A stretch of 64,000 nt of DNA from DATACQ01 sp036555515. Its GTDB lineage: Bacteria > Desulfobacterota > Binatia > UBA9968. The stretch lies in contig DATBLC010000367.1 of the NCBI GenBank assembly GCA_036555515.1, positions 23,546 through 87,545 on the forward strand. Direction: 5' to 3'. Made by a program: the position numbers and the translations under genes. The notes under the pieces are model-generated. The model saw only the letters and a program-made list of their open reading frames with translations, was not told where the DNA came from and searched no databases. Below, one piece after another: positions 60,384-64,000 of the stretch (the stretch's first letter is position 1; each line of letters starts with the position of its first letter).

Positions 60384-62633
60384 ATGTCTAAAAGCGAAAG
60401 CGAAAACCCAGCAATTCCCTCCCCGACTCCCAAGCGAACTCGGCCCAGGACGAACAAGGACTGGTGGCCGGATCAGCTCGACCTCTCGATTCTCCACGCG
60501 CACTCTCCCGTCGCCGATCCGATGGGCAAGGATTTCAAATACGCGGAGGAGTTCAAGAAGCTTGACGTCGAAGCGCTGAAGCAGGACCTCATCAAGTTAA
60601 TGACGACATCACAGGACTGGTGGCCGGCCGACTACAGCCACTACGGGCCGCTCTTCATCCGTATGGCGTGGCATGCCGCGGGCACGTACCGCATCGCCGA
60701 CGGCCGGGGCGGAGGCGGCAGCGGCATGCAGCGCTTTGCTCCCCTCAACAGCTGGCCGGACAACGCGAACCTCGACAAGGCGCGGCGGTTGCTCTGGCCG
60801 GTCAAGCAAAAATACGGCAACAAGATCTCCTGGGCCGACCTGATCGTCTTCGCCGGCAACGTGGCCTATGAGTCGATGGGCTTCAAGACGTTCGGCTTCG
60901 GCTTCGGGCGCGAGGACCGCTGGGAGCCCGACGAGATCTTCTGGGGCCCAGAAAGCAGCTGGTTCAGCGGCGGCGGGACGGGCGATGAGCGCCACGTCGG
61001 CGAGGGTGACATCAAGGGGCCCTTCGGTGCCGACCATATGGGCCTGATCTACGTGAACCCGGAGGGGCCGGGCGGTGTTCCGGACTCGATCTTGGCAGCA
61101 AAGTTCATTCGAGAGACGTTCCGCCGCATGGCGATGAATGACGAGGAGACGGCTGCCCTCATCATCGGCGGCCATTCGGTCGGCAAAGCCCACGGTGCCG
61201 CCCCTGCTCCCCAGTACGTCGGTCCCGAACCGGAGGGCGCCACTCTGGAGGAGCAAGGCCTCGGCTGGAAAAACAGATTCGGCAGGGGCAAAGGGGCCGA
61301 CACTATTACCAGCGGGATCGAGGGCGCCTGGACCAATAACCCGACGAAGTGGGACAACGGGTTTCTCGACAACCTCTACAAATACGACTGGCATTTGAAA
61401 AAGAGTCCCGCCGGCGCGAATCAGTGGGCTCCCACGGATGCCGCGGCCGAGGGCACCGTGCCGGATGCTCATGATCCGTCGAAGCGGCACGCTCCCATGA
61501 TGCTCACGACGGACCTTGCGCTCAAACAGTCGCCGATCTATGCGGAGATCTCAAAGCGCTTCCGTGAGCATCCCGAACAGCTCGAAGAGGCGTTCGCCAA
61601 GGCCTGGTACAAGCTGTTGCATCGCGACATGGGACCCCTCTCGCGCTACCTCGGCCCGTGGGTTGCGGCGCCGCAGCTGTGGCAGGACCCTGTCCCCGCG
61701 GTTGATCATGAACTGATCGGGGAGCAAGACGTCACTGCCCTCAAGGGCAAGATCCTCGCATCAGGACTGTCCGTCTCGCAGCTGGTCTCCACCGCCTGGG
61801 CGTCTGCGGCGAGCTTCCGCGGCACCGACAAGCGTGGGGGCGCCAACGGGGCCCGTATCCGTCTCGCGCCACAGAAGGACTGGAAAGTGAACAACCCGGC
61901 CGAACTGGCCAAGGCGCTGCAGGCTCTCGAGAAGGTCCAGCAGGACTTCAACCGCTCACAGTCCGGCGGGAAGAAGAAGGTTTCACTCGCCGACCTGATC
62001 GTCCTGGGCGGGTGCGCGGCCGTCGAGCAGGCGGCCAAGAACGCCGGGGTTGACATCAAGGTCCCGTTCGCGCCGGGGCGAACCGACGCTTCGCAGGAGC
62101 AAACCGACGTGGAGTCGTTCGCGGTGCTCGAACCCACCTTCGACGGGTTCCGCAACTACGCCCAACCTGTAGAGGGGATGTCGCCGGAGACGCTGTTGGT
62201 GGAGCGGGCGTTCATGCTGAATTTGACCGCTCCAGAGATGACGGTGCTAGTCGCTGGCATGCGCGCCCTGGATGCCAACTCCGGGCAGTCCAAACACGGT
62301 GTCTTCACCAAACGGCCCGGGACGTTGACCAATGACTTCTTCGTGAACCTACTCGATATGAGCACGGAGTGGAAAGCATCCGGTTCGGATAAGAACGTCT
62401 ACGAGGGGCGCGACCGCGCCACCGGCGCGGTGAAGTGGACCGGCACCGCCGTCGACCTGGTCTTCGGCTACAACTCCCAGCTCCGAGCCCTCGCGGAGGT
62501 TTACGCACAAGAGGACTCGAAGGAGAAGTTCGTGCGTGACTTTGTGGCTGCATGGGACAAGGTCATGAACAACGATCGCTTTGACCTTGGGCGGAACGGC
62601 GCGGGGACGCGAGGGGCCAGGGCCCGCGCCTAG
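60384..62633 (+). CDS. katG: Catalase-peroxidase KatG
   Basis: A 749-residue bifunctional haem enzyme that removes H2O2 as catalase or peroxidase. The Met-Tyr-Trp adduct is complete: Trp in RMAWHAAGTYR (about 96, beside distal His 97), Tyr in GLIYVNPEGP (about 223), Met in RRMAMND (about 249). The proximal His lies in IIGGHSVGKAHG. The C-terminal half repeats the fold without haem (ASAASFRGTDKRGGANGARI). AAAGGAGAAAGATCGAC precedes the ATG at 60384; the upstream extension is not used. Regulation by OxyR is indicated by the operator. A Fur/PerR-type gene follows. Confidence 0.98.
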   Translation: MSKSESENPAIPSPTPKRTRPRTNKDWWPDQLDLSILHAHSPVADPMGKDFKYAEEFKKLDVEALKQDLIKLMTTSQDWWPADYSHYGPLFIRMAWHAAGTYRIADGRGGGGSGMQRFAPLNSWPDNANLDKARRLLWPVKQKYGNKISWADLIVFAGNVAYESMGFKTFGFGFGREDRWEPDEIFWGPESSWFSGGGTGDERHVGEGDIKGPFGADHMGLIYVNPEGPGGVPDSILAAKFIRETFRRMAMNDEETAALIIGGHSVGKAHGAAPAPQYVGPEPEGATLEEQGLGWKNRFGRGKGADTITSGIEGAWTNNPTKWDNGFLDNLYKYDWHLKKSPAGANQWAPTDAAAEGTVPDAHDPSKRHAPMMLTTDLALKQSPIYAEISKRFREHPEQLEEAFAKAWYKLLHRDMGPLSRYLGPWVAAPQLWQDPVPAVDHELIGEQDVTALKGKILASGLSVSQLVSTAWASAASFRGTDKRGGANGARIRLAPQKDWKVNNPAELAKALQALEKVQQDFNRSQSGGKKKVSLADLIVLGGCAAVEQAAKNAGVDIKVPFAPGRTDASQEQTDVESFAVLEPTFDGFRNYAQPVEGMSPETLLVERAFMLNLTAPEMTVLVAGMRALDANSGQSKHGVFTKRPGTLTNDFFVNLLDMSTEWKASGSDKNVYEGRDRATGAVKWTGTAVDLVFGYNSQLRALAEVYAQEDSKEKFVRDFVAAWDKVMNNDRFDLGRNGAGTRGARARA

Positions 62634-62654
62634 GTTCGTCGCCAACTACCGTTG

Positions 62655-62699
62655 CAGCAAAGCGCGGGCTTACCTCTGCGGTTCGCCCGCGCTTTGCTG
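62655..62699 (+). terminator. Strong hairpin after katG
   Basis: CAGCAAAGCGCGGGC (62655-62669) and GCCCGCGCTTTGCTG (62685-62699) form a perfect 15-bp stem with a 15-base loop, 22 bases after the katG stop. A T-run is missing, so it may stop transcription with help or protect the katG mRNA 3' end. Confidence 0.75.
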
Positions 62700-62835
62700 T
62701 TGACGGGGTGTGTGCCGAGTCACCAGGCTACGAGCACATTGTGATGGAGAGGCGCCGGCTTGGCCCGGGCTGAGGCAAAGCTTGCACCGGAAGCCAGGCG
62801 GTCCCTTCGGAAGTTCTCGAGGCGTAGGACGTCCC

Positions 62836-63222
62836 ATGGAGAAAAGCACCGGCAGAAAGACCAGGCAGCTTGAAGTTGTGTGGCACGAGGTTGCCGGCGA
62901 CAACTCGCATCCCACGGCCGACCAGATCTACCAAAGGGTACGCAGGCATATCCCCAACATCAGTCTCGGTACGGTCTATCGTGATCTGCAGAAACTGGTG
63001 GCTGAAGGGAAACTCCAGGTGCTGATCCTGGGTCGGACGCAGCACTTCGATCCGCTGCTGGACTCGCACCAGCACTTCATTTGCGAGACCTGTGGACGAG
63101 TGTATGACATCTTAGTCGGTAAGGGCGAAGAGATCCTGCCCGCCTCCCTGCTCCAGGGTGGTTTCACCGTGACCTCCCATCGGTTGGCATTCTTTGGCGA
63201 GTGCAAGTCCTGTTCCCGCTAA
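62836..63222 (+). CDS. Fur/PerR-family metalloregulator
   Basis: A 128-residue Fur-family repressor. The winged helix is HPTADQIYQRVRRHIPNISL and GTVYRDLQKLVAEGKL. The dimerisation domain has HQHFICETCGRVYD (His-x-His and CxxC, structural zinc) and FFGECKSC (second CxxC). The His/Asp pattern fits PerR or Fur. The N-terminus is short and starts at MEKSTGRKTRQLEVVW. It lies 200 bases after katG on the same strand beyond a hairpin, so may have its own promoter. A peroxide-responsive role beside OxyR is plausible but not proven. Confidence 0.9.
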   Translation: MEKSTGRKTRQLEVVWHEVAGDNSHPTADQIYQRVRRHIPNISLGTVYRDLQKLVAEGKLQVLILGRTQHFDPLLDSHQHFICETCGRVYDILVGKGEEILPASLLQGGFTVTSHRLAFFGECKSCSR

Positions 63223-63295
63223 AAGAAGGTGCAGGTATAGGGTCACCCATTAGCAGGCAGGTCAAGAAGCACAGACGTTCCGATAGGAATTCTTC

Positions 63296-63540
63296 TTGTT
63301 CCCTTTTTTCAACTCCGTGATCCGTGATCTCTGAGAACGCGCCCCTGTTTTCAATCTATCGGTGTCGGCCCAGTTGGTGCGCACCAGTCACCCATCAGGA
63401 TCAAGGCTGTGGAGTGATCCCAATAAGGAAATCCTCTCCCGCCCCTGGCAAGTCTACTTGCCCCAGAAAACTGTCGGTACCACGCCGCCTCCAAGGTTTG
63501 TGGATTCACAGATCGTGTGGCTCTCCCTGTTCGGGGGCCA
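63296..63540. repeat. Dispersed block, copy 2, next to an IS110-type element
   Basis: Matches 21066-21330 over about 250 bases, with an identical 27-base core at 63461-63487. It lies 3' of the IS110-family transposase whose C-terminus is at 63689. In IS1111-group elements the guide (bridge/seek) RNA is encoded 3' of the transposase, so a structured RNA is one possible reading. Small frames on both strands are also conserved, so a gene remnant is not excluded. Confidence 0.55.
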
Positions 63541-63688
63541 ACCCTCAACTGGCTCACGGCGTGGGCGTACCCTCTGATCAAATCATCACCGAGTTGTCTA
63601 TTTAAGGGACGGGACAGCGGCCAATCAGGCCTCGTGGTTCTGAGCCAACCCCAAAGCAGGCTCACTGCCCCATCCCAACCGTATAAAC

Positions 63689-64000
63689 TTATTTCTGTCC
63701 GAAGGCTTTGGTCACATCAAAAGCGACCCGATCCCTCATGATATAGTAACAGGCCCGGCACAGCTTGTGCGCCACCGCCTTGAGCGCCACAATCCCCTTC
63801 GTCTTCGACTTCTTTCTGTGGTAGAAGCTGTTGACCTTGGGACTAAACCGGATCGCGAAGTTGGCCGCTTCCACAAATGCCCAGCTCAGATACTTGTTGC
63901 CGTTCTTGGTGTTGCCCTTGCCTTTTTTCTTGTCGTTGCTGATCTTCTGACTCCCTACACACCGGCAGTACGAGGCAAAGTTCCCCACAGTGGCAAATCT
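63689..64000 (-). CDS. IS110-family transposase, C-terminal part (runs off the window)
   Basis: The frame is open to the window edge. It encodes TVGNFASYCRCVGSQKISND and KKKGKGNTKNGNKYLSWAFV, EAANFAIRFSPKVNSFYHRK and KALAHKL-like CRACYYIMRD, the Transposase_20 domain of IS110/IS1111 DEDD recombinases. The SYCRCV and NGNKYLSWAFVEAA motifs are near-diagnostic. The N-terminal DEDD catalytic domain lies beyond 64000. The stop is at 63689 and the C-terminus looks complete. A functional element is possible. Confidence 0.9.
   Translation of the reverse strand, partial: RFATVGNFASYCRCVGSQKISNDKKKGKGNTKNGNKYLSWAFVEAANFAIRFSPKVNSFYHRKKSKTKGIVALKAVAHKLCRACYYIMRDRVAFDVTKAFGQK

Noticed and set aside
62655..62699. 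Small RNA or attachment site
   Set aside because: The perfect 15-bp stem is better explained as a 3'-end hairpin of katG; no promoter or repeat copy supports another role.

Overview
The window is chromosomal DNA from a GC-rich Gram-negative bacterium. Signs of this are lipoprotein and Tat signals, a YdbH/YnbE/YdbL-type envelope system, OxyR/KatG, RadA, and a tRNA with an encoded CCA. The gene mix (several PF04909 amidohydrolases, MmgE/PrpD, a solute-binding protein, tandem B12-radical SAM genes, many 3'-end palindromic repeats) resembles uncultured soil lineages formerly grouped with Deltaproteobacteria (Binatota- or Tectomicrobia-like). That placement is inference; no rRNA or marker gene settles it.

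Layout. 0-17 kb: metabolic and transport genes (amidohydrolase, three MFS transporters, PQQ-type sugar dehydrogenase, two alpha/beta hydrolases, an RlmL-type methyltransferase in operon with an MFS gene, gamma-carbonic anhydrase, and a tandem pair of B12-binding radical SAM enzymes). 17-33.2 kb: an accessory, decaying region. It holds a 1081-residue polymorphic-toxin/eCIS-cargo-like protein with a C-terminal nuclease-like domain, followed directly by a pentapeptide-repeat protein; a TIR gene in operon with an FHA membrane protein; broken RelBE and VapBC modules; and remnants of ornithine cyclodeaminase, PrpD, ABC permease and Lin0512 genes. Three copies of a short formerly coding repeat punctuate this region. 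33.3-54 kb: mostly intact housekeeping and metabolic genes (amidohydrolase, DUF72, EEP phosphatase, an adenylate cyclase with an in-frame TGA, bioF-bioA-bioD, DprA-like, radA, the YdbH system with a fused YnbE-YdbL lipoprotein, a lipid kinase, deaminase-UdgX-SurE, hemerythrin, di-haem peroxidase).

54.5-59.1 kb: a small island bounded by tRNA-Leu(CAA) and a 17-bp copy of its 3' end. It carries a LysR regulator, a frameshifted Tat hydrolase, a zinc alcohol dehydrogenase with compensating frameshifts and two DUF2255 genes (one decayed); no integrase is left. 59.2-63.2 kb: a peroxide-defence cluster, with oxyR divergent from katG over a recognisable OxyR operator and a Fur/PerR-type gene downstream. 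The right edge holds the C-terminus of an IS110-family transposase, next to a block that recurs at 21 kb.

Non-coding structure is abundant: inverted pairs of 9-bp-period arrays at gene 3' ends, a 250-bp MITE with 18-bp terminal repeats (a second copy supplies the stop codon of another gene), and several palindromic intergenic repeats. The most interesting leads are the toxin/pentapeptide pair, the in-frame TGA at a conserved Cys codon of the cyclase with a hairpin just downstream, the repeat-bounded TIR-FHA module, and the tRNA-bounded island.
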